From Vicia villosa (taxonomy: Eukaryota > Streptophyta > Magnoliopsida > Fabales > Fabaceae), in NCBI RefSeq assembly GCF_029867415.1, contig NC_081183.1, positions 66,538,336 to 66,602,335 on the forward strand: a stretch of 64,000 nucleotides of DNA, given 5' to 3'. Each line of letters opens with the position of its first letter. Positions within the stretch are counted from its first letter, which is position 1. This document shows positions 45,954-56,964 of the stretch, in pieces. The notes under the pieces are model-generated. The model ran no database searches. It worked only from the letters and a program-made list of their open reading frames with translations, and had not been told where the DNA came from. The position numbers were made by a program, and so were the translations under genes.

Positions 45954-47095
45954 TGAAGGATAGAAAAACACTAAGAAGGGGGGGGGTTTGAATAAGTGTG
46001 ACTTTAAAAACTTGTAAATTAAAAACAATGAACACAATTATTTTTTTCCTGGTTCATTGTTAACGAAACTACTCCAGTCCACCCCCTTAGAGTGATTTAC
46101 CTCAACTGAGGATTTAATCCACTAATCCAACTGATTACAATGGTTATCCACTTAGAAAACTTCTAAGTCTTCTAGAGTATACAGATCACAACTTGATCAC
46201 TCTAGGAATCACCACTTAGAAAACTTCTAAGTCTTCTAGAGTCTACTGATCACAACTTGATCACTCTAGGAACCTTTTATAAACAATGTAAAATAATGTT
46301 TACAAGAGTATAGTTTTGCTTCTTAAAAAGCTATAATCACAACAGTGATATTTCTCTTAAGTTCTAAGCTTAACATTCACTAAATATTACAAGAGTTTGT
46401 GAGGTTGAAGATGAAGTTCGTGAGCTTTGATTTTGACAGCGTTTTGGTATATTGCGCAAGTGTTCTCTTTGCTGCTTCTGATCAGAACTTCTATATATAG
46501 GCGTTTGAGAGAAGATGACCGTTGGGTTGCATTTAATGCTTTGCGTGAATAGTACAACGCTGCATTTAATGTTTCACACTTTTGTCAACTACCTCGAGCC
46601 GTGCTTTTGCTGCTTTTACTGACTTTGCCTTTTGTAGCTTCTAACGTTCCTTTTGTCAGTCAAAGATTAGACTTAATAGCCTGTCATCTTGTACTTGCTT
46701 CTGAACTCAGATATGTAGATAACAACATTTGAATATCAGAGTCAATCAGTTTGGTGCAGAGCATCTTCTTGTCTTCTGACTTCGAAGAGCTTGAGCATGA
46801 TACCATTCAGAACTTCAGTGCTTCTGCTTCTGACTTCATGTTCTTCTGATGCTTCAGAGTTCATGTTCTGATTCTGCTTGACCATCTTATGATGTCTTGC
46901 CAGAGCATGTTCTAATGTAGCCATCCAGAACCTTCTGAGTCAGTGCTTCTGAGTGCTGATTTGTGCATACTCTTTATATATTTCCTGAAATGGAAAATGC
47001 AAAGGATTAGAGTACCACATTGTCTTATACAAAATTCATATATAATTTTATCATCAAAACATAGAATATTGATCATAACAAATCTTGTTCTAACA
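45954..47095 (-). repeat. 5' LTR of SIRE VII
   Basis: 1142 bp, partner of 27430-28572. TATA box on the minus strand near 46491-46500. Followed by the duplicated TCACT at 47096-47100. Confidence 0.9.
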
Positions 47096-47124
47096 TCACT
47101 CTCTATTACTTCAGATCATTTGCC

Positions 47125-47132
47125 TATAAATA
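47125..47132 (+). promoter_or_regulatory. TATA box of LTR C
   Basis: TGCCTATAAATAGAAG. SIRE VII inserted about 30 bp upstream of it, between the U3 body and the core promoter. Confidence 0.75.
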
Positions 47133-48028
47133 GAAGTTCTCTCCTCAGTATTGATGACACCAAAGCAACTTCAATTATTGTTTTCTCCTTCTTTCCCTCT
47201 TGCTTATTGTTTTCTTAGGCTCTTTGGGAAGAAGAATCGAATTCTTCAAAACAAAGCTCTTCCTTTGAAAGTAAATTTTCTAACATCTCAGGGAGGTTCA
47301 TTAGAAGTGATCCAAGCACCTGGAACACTTCTGAAAGCGGAGGATCACCATATCCACTTTCAACTTGGAGCTTAAGCAAGTGGAGTCGTGCAGAGAAATT
47401 CAGAGGGTGTAGTGAAGCTATTCAGATGCCTGCAACACATTTGTAAGTACAGAATCCCCATATTCCATTTTCTCTTGGAGCTCGAGCAAGAAGGATCGGG
47501 TAGAACGATTCTGAAGCTTTCAAGTTGAAGCATCCAATTAGCATCAGTGAGCTACCAAGAAGCTTTTGCAATCATCAATTCATAGCTGGGATCTCTCTAC
47601 CATAGCCATCGATCATTAGTTTCAAAGGTAAGTTTTTCAAAATCAAAATCTATCATTCACGTACGCTTTTCAACAAAGCTTGATACCAGTTTGTTCTGCA
47701 TCATTAGAGGATCAGAAAACCACTATTATCATTCATTTATTCATCTTCATCATCATTTAATTTTAAAATTAGGGTTTTTGTGTTCTTCATGTTTTATGAG
47801 AAATTAGATAGTTGTATTTAATATAAATTAGTATTAGTTACATATCTAGAATCGTGAGGAAATTTAGAGCAAAATCAATGTTTACATCATCCAAATCGGT
47901 TGAGAAACGAGCAAGTTAGAAATTCAAAATTTCTGAGCTCAAGGTTGAAGATGAAGCTGGTGGCGCGCGTTTTTGAATTTACCAGGAAAGTTCAAAATAT
48001 AATTAATTCATTGCAGATGGTTAACAAG

Positions 48029-48118
48029 CCACGCGAGTGGCTCAGTTGGTAATCTTTTGCGCTGGTAACCTAGAGGGCGTTAGTTCAACCCTTGGCAAGA
48101 CCAAAACCAAATTTTTAC
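48029..48118 (+). other. Degenerate tRNA-like unit in LTR C
   Basis: A-box TGGCTCAGTTGG (48038-48049) identical to LTR B. The B-box is degraded (AGTTCAACCC near 48082). A short T-run (5 T) follows near 48113. Confidence 0.5.
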
Positions 48119-48694
48119 CACTAAATTCCTTCATTTTTTTTTATAACTTCACATAATCATTTAACCTATCAAATTTAATCATTTTCACTTGATTTTTCAG
48201 ACACTACTCATTTATCATACCTATTTTATGAATATCCAAATAAATCACAAAAATATTGTTTATTTGACATATTTTTATTAGGTTTAAAATGATAAGTTTT
48301 TAGGTATTTTATAATACTTTAAAATATAATTTCATTTGAATTTTTAAACTAAATCATTCTTGTAAACAATTTTGTGATAAAACCCTAATTCATTAGGTCT
48401 TAATTAGGCATAGACATTATTCTTACCTCAATTAAGTTGACTGTTGTCAATTCTTAAACTGTTTTCAATCTTCGATTACACAGAAGATCAGGGTTTTCAA
48501 AACAACTAAACCTCGCATCCTTCAAAACAAAATCAACCAATTGTTTTTCATAAACAGAAATCAATTTTCACATGGGCCTCTAATAGAGTGTAAGTCCCAC
48601 CCCTTTTTCCTTTTTCTTATTATCTTTTAAACTGTTTTTTTTCTTTTCAAATAAGTAGTAAACAACTCCTCATCTGTTTTCAAAACTTTCTTCT

Positions 48695-49368
48695 GGTATT
48701 GAAGGGCATTATTCCCGATGAAACTCTTCATATACCTATGTGACTTAGTGTCCATCTTCACTTCTTCTGTTTTCAAAACAAAACTTCCCAACTGCTTTTC
48801 ATAAACAGTAATAAAATAACTCAATTTTAAATCAACTTCAAAACTATTTTCAATAAACAATTCAACTGTTTTCAATAAAAAATTCAACTGTTTTCAATCA
48901 AACTCTCAATCTATTTTCAAAACAACTTCAATTTCAAATCAATTTCACATGGACCTCTCCTTGAGTCTAAGTCCCAAAACCCTTTTTCCTTTCAATACTG
49001 TTGCCAATAAACAACCAAGCTGACGTTAGGCTTTGTACATACATCTTTCAAAGGCCTCCTCTTCATCCAGGTTAGGCTTTACAGTTTTCAATTTACAGTT
49101 TTCATTTAAATCCCTATCAAATATACACTGTATATACATTGTTTAGAACTCCGTCTAAGAGAAAAAACCTGAAGACAAATAAACTGTATATATATTATAA
49201 GACTATGACCAGGATTGAGGATTACTTCCCGGCGAATCCTCTCCTAATTAGATTTCCATAGTTTCTTGCCACAAGATGATTAATTCCTGGTGAAACATCT
49301 TGAAACCCTTAGAACAAAAAATTGGGCACATCCACCTTAAAGAGGATTGATTCCTGATGAAACCTCTT
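48695..49368 (+). other. Four H1 hairpins in LTR C
   Basis: Arms: 48695-48706/48724-48736 (long, one bulge, one G-T pair); 49217-49223/49235-49241 (GAGGATT/AATCCTC); 49272-49278/49296-49302 (CAAGATG/CATCTTG); 49340-49345/49363-49368 (AAGAGG/CCTCTT). Three loops are 17 nt and fit NATTRATTCCYGRTGAAA; the second is shortened (ACTTCCCGGCG). The last three recur at 63517-63668. Confidence 0.7.
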
Positions 49369-50946
49369 ACCATTTGCTTAGAGCCAAACTAAGTTCAAAA
49401 ACCAACATAGCTTTCTCTTGTGCTAAAACAAGGACCCTCGATGACCCTCGATTAGCCAACTCTTGGGCTCACAATACAAGGACCCACAGGCTTCTTAAAA
49501 GCATATCTCACAGCTTCCTCTTGAGCTTGTATACAAGAACCCATCAGGTTTTTTATAAACATAAGAACAGGTCTTTAGTCACCTTTTAACCTACCCTGGT
49601 GAGATTCTTCTATTCTTCAAACCAGACTTCGAACAAGCCAAGTATGTCTCAATCTCAGTATTGAGTTCACCTTTTTGAATGAGAGACATGGATAGTATCT
49701 GTCACCCATACTTTCAATCTCTAGTAAGTCTTCTCCTTACTAGAGTCAAGATTCCACATCGGGTTTCCTCGACAATGTTAGCCTTAATCTTAGGCTTTAA
49801 ACAAGAAGTACTCTATCTTCTCTAAGTCAGCCACAATTCCGGGCTTCATACAGAACACAAAATAAATCTTTCAGTCAAATAAAACAAAACACTCTCCCGT
49901 TAAAGTCAACCACAATTTTGGGCTTCGTACAGAACACTGTCAAATAATCAATCAATAATCTTCCTGTGGCAACAACCCATAGAGTCAGTCAAACTCTTTT
50001 AAGCCTCAAGCTTGGGCCTTGTGCAAGCCAATCAAAAAAATCAAATCTTTCTTACAGATGTGAGACATGATTCATCTCTATGAATATACTTTTCCATTGT
50101 TATATCATATTTAAACATGACAAACATCATTTTCATAAAAAAAACATTACCCATTTAGATTGATATAAGACTGCCTGCTCTGTCGATTTCATGTCCAGAC
50201 TGTTGTCTTCCTCTAATGGTTGAAATCTTTTACTTCATATAAGATGATACTGGCATACTTGCACACACATAAGTAAGGTCCCTTTCTTATCATGAAAGAA
50301 CCCTCACTTCACCCACTTTCAAAATGTTTGTGGTAAAACAATTGAAATATCTCTCCGTTATGATGACAACTTGTCTCTTTTCTGCAAGCACAGATTTAAT
50401 TCAAACTTCAACCTTGAATTCAAGCAAGGCACCCAAAAACAATTCATTTCCCTAATTAGTTCCCCGAACTACAAAAAGCTCTGACTTCCATTAGGGATAT
50501 GTAGGTATGAGATTCACAAGAAATCTTTGCGAGCTAATAAAAAACCAAAAATAGTTAGTTCATCTGTTTATCAATTCAATTCAATTCTCTCTCCTAACAC
50601 AGAGGAGAAACTTTCCCACTCAAGCAGCAAACACACACACAGACACAGAGAAGGTTCACGTAGAGTACTGCGGATATGTAGGGTGCTTAAAACCTTCCCT
50701 ATGTATAACCAACCTCCCGGACTCCAGAATATCTATTTAGGTGAAATCCCCACACCTAGAAAACTTTTAGGGTTTAATTGAGATCTTTTCCCCTTCCTCT
50801 TCGTAGGACAATTAAAACGTTCGTGTGCTTTCATATGAAGAATTGAAATAAAATTCCTCCTGCAAGGACGCCTCTCTCCTTGCAAATTTCGCGTGAAGGG
50901 TCCGGCGTGTCGTTCTCCCAAGTAAAACGGGGAGGCAAAAAAAGCA

Positions 50947-53064
50947 ATACCATAGTCGACTACCGAGATTAGAAGCTTTTTGGGACTAGCCGGTTAATAT
51001 AGAAGGTTTGTAGAAGGTTTTTCTTAGTTGGCACTTCCGTTGACTAAGTTGACTTGTAAGGGTAAGGCTTTTGTGTGGGATCTTCAATGTGAAGAAAGTT
51101 TTACCGAGTTGAAGAAGAAATTAACGTCGGCTCCGATCTTGATATTGCCTAATCCGGAAGAATCTTTTGTGGTATATTGTGATGCTTCTAAAATGGGTTT
51201 AGGAGGTGTGCTTATGTAGAATGATAAAGTTATTTCTTATGCATCGAGGCAGTTGAGAGTTCATGAGAAGAACTATCCTACGCATGATTTAGAGCTTGCT
51301 GTAGTTGTGTTTGTACTGAAGATTTGGAGGCATTATCTTTATGGTTCTAGATTTGAAGTATTTAGCGACCATAAGAGTTTAAAGTACTTGTTTGATTAGA
51401 AAGAGTTGATTATGAGACAGCGAATGCGGTTAGAATTGTTGAAAGAATATGATTTCGGTTTGAATTATCATCCAGGAAAAGCTAATGTTGTGGCCAATGC
51501 TTTAAGTTGAAATACTTTGCATACGTCGACAATGATGGTCAAGGAATTGGAATTGATTGAGCAATTCAGAGATATGAGTTTGGTCTGTGAGGTGACACAG
51601 AAGAATGTTAGGTTGGGTATGCCAAAGATTCATAATGACTTTATGGATAGTATCAAAGAAGCTCAAAAGTTAGATGTGAAGTTGGTGGATTTGATGGTTG
51701 GAATCGATCAATCTGAGAATAGTGACTTTAAGTTGGATGCGCAAGGTGTGTTGAGATTTCGTAATCGAATTTGCATTCTCGATGATGTGGACATGAAGAG
51801 AGCGATTCTTGAAGAAGGTCACAGAAGTAATTTGAGTATTCATCCAGGAGCTACTAAAATGTACCAAGATTTGAAGAATTTGTTTTGGTGGCCTGGAATG
51901 AAGTGAGATATAGCGGAGTTTGTGTATGCATGTTTGACTTGTCAGAAATCAAAAGTTGAACATCAGAGGCCTGCAGGGTTGATGCAACCGTTAGAAGTTC
52001 CGGAATGGAAATGGGATAGCATTTCAATGGACTTTATGACAGGTTTACCTAATACTTCAAGAGGACATGATTCGATTTGGGTGATCGTTGATAGGCTTAC
52101 GAAGTCGGCTCATTTCATTCCTATTAATATCACTTATCCAGTTTTGAAGTTTGCGGAAATTTATACTAATGTGATTGTTAAGTTGCATGGTGTTCCTTTG
52201 TGTATTATTTCGGATAGAGATTCGAGGTTTACTTCTGATTTTTGGAAAAGTTTGCAAGGAGCACTGAGTTCTAAGTTGAGGTTGAGATCGGCGTATCATC
52301 CTCAAGCAAATGGTCAGACGGAGATGACTATTCAGTCATTGGAGGATATGAGAGCTTGTGTCCTTGAGCAGGGAGGTCCGTGGGATACTTATCTTCCATT
52401 GATCGAGTTCACTTATAACAATAGTTACCATTCTAGTATTGGATTGGCGCTTTTTGAAGCATTTTATGGTAGGAGGTGTATGACTCCTTTGTGTTGTCAT
52501 GAATCCGGAGAAAGTGTAGTGTTGGGACCGGAAATTGTTTGGGAGAATACTGAGAAAGTGAAGTTGATTCGAGAGAAGATGAAAACTTCTCAGAGTAGAC
52601 AAAAAAGTTACCATGATAAGCGAAGGAAAGATATGGAATTTTAGGCTGGTGATCATCTGTTTTTGAGAGTCACGCCGGTGACCGGTGTGTGGCGAGTATT
52701 GAAGTCTAAGTAGCTCACTCCTCGTTTAATTGGTCCGTATCAGATTCCGGACAAAGTTGGAAATGTAGCGCATAAAGTGGCATTACCGTCGAATCTTTCG
52801 AATTTGCATGACGTGTTCCATGTGTCGCAACTTCGGAAGTATATTTCTGATCTGTCTCATGTGATTCATATGGATGATGTGCAAGTACAGGATAATCTAA
52901 CGGTGGAGACTATGCTGGTATGAATTGAGGATCGCTAGACAAAGACGCTTAGAGGCAAGGAGATTTCTTTGGTGAAGATAGTCTGGTCGGGAGCTACCGG
53001 AGAGAGTATGACGTGGGAATTGGAAGGCAAGATGCGGGAGTCTTATCCAGAGTTGTTTGATTGA
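50947..53064 (+). pseudogene. Tekay polyprotein C-terminal half, stop-riddled
   Basis: One frame runs from EIRSFLGLAG (50965) to the final TGA at 53062-53064. It contains the RT thumb, RNase H (VVYCDASKMGLGGVLM), integrase zinc-binding region (HPGATKMYQDLKNLFWWPGMK, CLTCQKSK), integrase core (WDSISMDFMTGLP, ISDRDSRFTSDFW, ANGQTE) and a chromodomain-like end. Premature stops at 50995, 51025, 51217, 51397, 51508, 51904, 52642, 52711, 52921 and 52936. Several are TAG or TGA where the family usually has Gln (CAG) or Arg (CGA). Confidence 0.8.
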
Positions 53065-53106
53065 GGTAAATTTTCGAGGACGGAAATATTATAAGTGGGG
53101 GAGAGT

Positions 53107-53508
53107 TGTAACGCCGGTTTTTACTTTAATTATTTATTCCATTATGTGTTGTGTGATTTATTGTTAATTATGTGATTACTTGGTTTTATGTTATTTTATT
53201 GGGAATTAGTAGAAATAACATGATTTATTGAGATTATTAGTATTGGGCCTAACTTAGAGAGTTAGCAGTAGTATTTGGGAGTTGTTGATTAAGCCCATTA
53301 GTAATAATAAGAAAGTTAGTAAGATTTACAAAACAAGAGAGAATTGAGAATAGAAAGTTAGAAGTGTCATTTGGTGAAACAAGAGAAGAGAAAGAGGAGA
53401 GAAGAGGAGAGGAAGCTAGGGAAAACCCCATAGAAGATTAAAGTTGTATTCAATCGGAACCAAGGTATGGGTGGGATTCTTTCATGATAAGGGATTGTAT
53501 GATGATAA
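53107..53508 (+). repeat. 3' LTR of the Tekay element, left part
   Basis: TGTAACGCCGG begins right after the polypurine tract AAGTGGGGGAGAG (about 53093-53105). Interrupted by SIRE IX at 53509; the continuation is not in the window. Confidence 0.75.
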
Positions 53509-54508
53509 TGTTAGACGCTGGCCTAAGGATCTAGAGGGGGGGTGAATAGATCTCACAGAGTTTTTCGGAATTATTTCGAACTAAGGCGAAAGCGGTTCTG
53601 AATCGACTTGCATCTATTCCGGACCGTTATTGCAAGGGTCGTATATGTGACAAAACCACGAGATAATTGAGATTAACGATGAAATGATATGTTATCGAAT
53701 CAATATGTTTCACTATAGAAAATCGATTAGCTTCTAATTTGATAAACTTTGATTTGCAATGCAGTAATAATGAAAGAAGCAAAAACACAAACACTTGGTG
53801 TTAATGATCAAATTGATGGTGATTCAATGTGTGATGAATTGTGATGTTTATACAAGTTCTTAATTCACAATTTTAACACTCGAATCGTTGATCAATTTGC
53901 AATTATAACCAAATATGAACAGAACGTAAATGAAAAGATAAAAGCGACAAGAACACGATATTTGTTTAGGCAGTTCGTCGATCGTCCTCGCTACGACTAC
54001 GTCTGCCCCCAATTCCAAACTGAAATTGGGAAATCTTCCATTAATGTTGAAAGCAGTTTATACAAAGAAGATAGCAAAGCGATAAACAATAAACCAAATT
54101 TGTCGATCCTTTGAATCTTCTTCCCCCTTAATCTTGAGCCAGATCAAGGTCTTCCAAGAGCTTCACTTTGATCCCTTTCTGCAGTGTCTTGAATTGCTTG
54201 AACACTTGTTCTTCAATCTTCACACTCAGCTGGATCCTTGATGAAGCCTCTTGATAAAAACCCCCAAAATTCACCAATCTTGGAGGACAAAACCCTCAGA
54301 TTTTATTCACCAAAAACCCCACAAATCTTCACCGACTAGGAATCTTCAATTCCGTTCCATGGACGTTATCGATCTTGAACGCAAACCCTCAACGCAAAAA
54401 TGATTGTGTGTAGTTGTGTTGGAGTTGTGTCGATGATCGAAGATGAGAAGCCTTTGTGTATCTTTCAGTTGTTGGTGTTAAGAGACTGCAATAATGAACC
54501 TTGGACAA

Positions 54509-54515
54509 TATATAT
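54509..54515 (-). promoter_or_regulatory. TATA box of SIRE IX
   Basis: Minus-strand CTCATATATATTG, 57 bp downstream (minus sense) of the nearest palindrome at 54572. Confidence 0.65.
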
Positions 54516-54571
54516 GAGAGCTAATCAGTTGGAGCAGAGAGAACCAGAAATTTTGGCATTTTTGATCAAAT

Positions 54572-54878
54572 AGGTCGACCTCTTGTAGTGCTTAGGTCGA
54601 CCTAATAGAGCTGCATTTGCTTTGAATAACATTTGTTCCCAGTTAGGTCGACCTGTTAAGGAAGTAGGTCGACCAGAATCCTCTTCAGATATGTTTTGGG
54701 GACTTTTCTTCAGTTTAGGTCGACCTAGTTGTTGTGTAGGTCGACCTATCAGAAGGATGTGTAAATTTCTCCACTTTAGGTCGACCTGGGTTGGGAGTAG
54801 GTCGACCTGACTGCTGTTTTTCTGAGTTCTTCTTGTTTTACTTGTATTGAGTCGACCTATAGTATAGTGGGTCGACCT
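54572..54878 (-). promoter_or_regulatory. Array of ten AGGTCGACCT palindromes in five pairs (U3)
   Basis: Starts at 54572, 54594, 54645, 54666, 54717, 54738, 54778, 54799, 54849 and 54869. Spacing alternates 22, 51, 21, 51, 21, 40, 21, 50, 20. Most are exact; the second copy of pair 2 ends CCA, and pair 5 has GAGTCGACCT and GGGTCGACCT. Lies upstream of the TATA box, so it reads as an enhancer-like array. Confidence 0.75.
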
Positions 54879-55003
54879 GCTCTGTCTTGAGTGACCAATG
54901 CTTGCTTTTCTTTGAGTTCTTCTGCTTGTGCCTTGTTGCTTGTTTGCTTGTGGAGTTTGCCATGGATCAAAAACACCTTTGTGAGTGTGATCTTGTATTC
55001 ACA

Positions 55004-55017
55004 TACTCCCCGTTTTT
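55004..55017 (-). other. Polypurine tract of SIRE IX
   Basis: Minus-strand AAAAACGGGGAGTA immediately before the LTR start TGTGAATAC. Confidence 0.75.
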
Positions 55018-55405
55018 GATGATGGCAAACCGGTTGCAAAAGCTTCGTCAAAAAGTAGTGATAGCTCCCCCGGACTTGTATGTGTAAGCTGAAGCTTCTT
55101 CATACTGAGCTCAAGCTCCCCCGTACTCTCAGCACCTATCTCCCCCTTTGACAACATCAAAAGAAATACAACAACGGGACACTAGAAGCGAGTAGCGAGA
55201 TAAAATAGATATAACGCTAGCATGGCATAGTATAATAGATAAAGATAGGTAGAAATAGCATAAGAACCAAACATATTTAAAGGTACACTTTAACATACAT
55301 AATAATCCAAGAGATTAAAAAAAAAGTACGACAACATATAGCAATTTGAATATAATGATAAAGAAATGAAATGCAATGACATGATGGTATGATAGAGAAT
55401 GCATC
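55018..55405 (-). other. SIRE IX 3' UTR
   Basis: Non-coding A/T-rich DNA (about 390 bp). It includes several CTCCCCC words near 55065-55145, reminiscent of extra polypurine-like tracts on the minus strand. Confidence 0.6.
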
Positions 55406-56828
55406 CTAACGCCTACCCCTTCTTCCCCTTCCTCTTTGATATGTATGAGGACGATCTTCTTCAACTTCTTCCAACAGATCAAGCACAGAAATATTGAGGG
55501 TATTGAAGCTTTGGCTTAGATTGGCATGACGGTTCAATGCCGTTTCCTCAAATTGATTCTGTCTTAAAGTGGAGTTGGGTGCAAATGTCTCAAAGTCAGT
55601 TTTGTGGTCCTGAACCAAGCCATATAACGATTGATATTGTCGTTGTTGTTCATCATAGAGGTCTTGTTGAAGCTGTTGCATTTGTTGGAATTGGAGCTGC
55701 TGTGTGTCGAAGTGCTGTTGTTGTAGGAGTTGCATATTCTCTAACATGGATATGATGTTGGTTTGATCCGGCGGAGGCGGAGCTGTATATCCCCAAGGGA
55801 TATCCTCTTTTTGAGGAGGAACATATCTCCAATTTGCATCTGTATCTTGTGGAACATCTTCCATAGGGTGATCATCATCATTTGCATTGTCTTGATCAAA
55901 TCCTTCTTCTTCATTTCCTGCAATGTGTCCAAACTCCGTGGGATCATCATAATTGTAAATAACCTTCCTGGTTCCCTTTTGAATGAGATAGTAGGTTTTC
56001 CTAATTGGATTCCAATGATATCCCATAAGGGTCAAGGTTGTTTGTGAGAATTCTTGAGATTGTTGCATGCGGATGTAGTGCAAGTGATCAAGCCTCATGC
56101 CGAAATGGTTGACAATTGTTTGAATTATTGATCCATAACACAAGGCGGTAAGTTTCTGTTGGACCTCATGAAACTTAGCAGCTAGAATGTAAGGCCAATG
56201 TACACGCGTTCTGTTTTGCAGCAGATACATGAGCACAACTTCATTTCGTTCAATTCTTGAGTACCCTCCTGCTCTTGGTCGAATGACTCTTGAGATGACC
56301 CAATTTAGGAGCCTAGGATCTCGCTTCAGGTGACCGGCTGTTATTGTTTCCTTTGGTTTGTCAAAGACGGAAGGGTCTTTGAGGATATATTTCATGTAGG
56401 CCACATGGTCATAGTTTCCCGGTACATCCCCGTCTTCCATACAGAATTCATCGCCTACAATTTTGAGACCAAAGATGCTTATCCAAGCCCGTTTGTCAAC
56501 AACATGCGACCTAGAGCCCATTTTTAATCGGAAATTACAACCATCCCCTTTTGTAAATCCTGCATAGAAAGCCCTGACAGTATTTTCACAGTACGGAGTA
56601 TCACATTGCACTAAGGGATGAATATTTTGATGTTCAATCAGATCAGCGACATCGGGGATATGCATATTTTTGACAAGATTTGGATCATAGATATATTGCC
56701 TAACAATTTTTTCGTTTCATCTGCCACTTCTCAAAATTTTCCCTACAGTCAGGATGAACAAGAGCACTTACCGGTTGAGAAGATGAACTAGTAGCAACTT
56801 CCTTTCCCTTTCTTGATTTTGGAGGCAT
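55406..56828 (-). pseudogene. SIRE IX envelope-like protein, one frameshift
   Basis: The likely start is ATG 56828 (MPPKSRKGKEVATSSSS), preceded by a CTCTCTCACTCTCC leader. A single-base length change in the T6 tract at 56707-56712 (plus strand) shifts the frame; the rest is open to 55406 (419 residues from 56665). Core with NTVRAFYAGFTKGDG and FRLKMGSR, an acidic region, a long Gln-rich probable coiled coil (QQQHFDTQQLQFQQMQQLQ), and an Arg/Gly tail (RGRGRRGRR) that could bind RNA. The total would be about 470 residues, shorter than in VII or VIII. Function unknown. The shift could also be a sequencing error. Confidence 0.7.
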
Positions 56829-56964
56829 GTTTGTTGAGTAGGAGAGTGAGAGAGAAGATTTGTGACAGAGTTTGCACTTGAGGAATTAGGGTTGGTCGTA
56901 CAAATGGTATGCAAATGAGCAAAAAGAGGTAAAAGAGATGATTATGTATGAGTGGGTATGGGTC

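Larger units (their letters stand above)
27430..47095 (-). mobile_element. SIRE/Maximus-type element VII, complete outline, decayed, carrying SIRE VIII
   Basis: LTRs at 27430-28572 and 45954-47095, 5-bp duplication TCACT (27425-27429 and 47096-47100), a methionine-tRNA-like primer site and a polypurine tract. Order on the minus strand: gag, protease, integrase, RT-RNase H, envelope-like ORF. Without the inserted SIRE VIII it is about 10.46 kb. Many stops, frameshifts and a mutated RT motif make it non-autonomous. Its LTRs visibly differ more than those of VIII, in line with it being older. Confidence 0.9.
47096..50946 (+). repeat. LTR C of Ogre VI, right segment
   Basis: Resumes LTR C after SIRE VII. 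Begins 25-30 bp before a TATA box (47125) and ends ...AAAAAAAGCA, aligned with the end of LTR B. Contains a tRNA-like unit (48029-48118), two GGGCCTC...AAGTCCC motifs (48574, 48951), four H1 hairpins (48695-49368), and a single copy of the AAGGACCC(T/A)C repeats. The flank after 50946 is Tekay pol, so Ogre VI inserted into a Tekay element. Open frames here are not genes. Confidence 0.75.
50947..53508 (+). mobile_element. Tekay-type chromovirus (Ty3/gypsy) fragment
   Basis: Contains the RT end, RNase H, integrase, chromodomain and the first 402 bp of the 3' LTR. The 5' part should lie beyond Ogre VI and the right LTR end beyond SIRE IX. It is the oldest-looking element here, with about ten in-frame stops. 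Confidence 0.8.
53509..55003 (-). repeat. 3' LTR of SIRE IX
   Basis: 1495 bp, TG...CA. U3 (about 54520-55003) carries ten GTCGAC-centred palindromes; TATA box at 54509-54515 on the minus strand. The first 921 bp (plus coordinates) match 62507-63427 closely. Confidence 0.9.

Noticed and set aside
49347..49589. 80-residue open frame, repeated at 63647-63889
   Set aside because: Near-identical only because the LTR fragment is duplicated; it runs through LTR hairpin repeats and has no protein-like features.
54572..54878. The GTCGAC repeats as a simple tandem repeat or satellite
   Set aside because: Only the 10-12 bp palindromes and their spacing are shared; intervening bases are different, unlike a tandem duplication.
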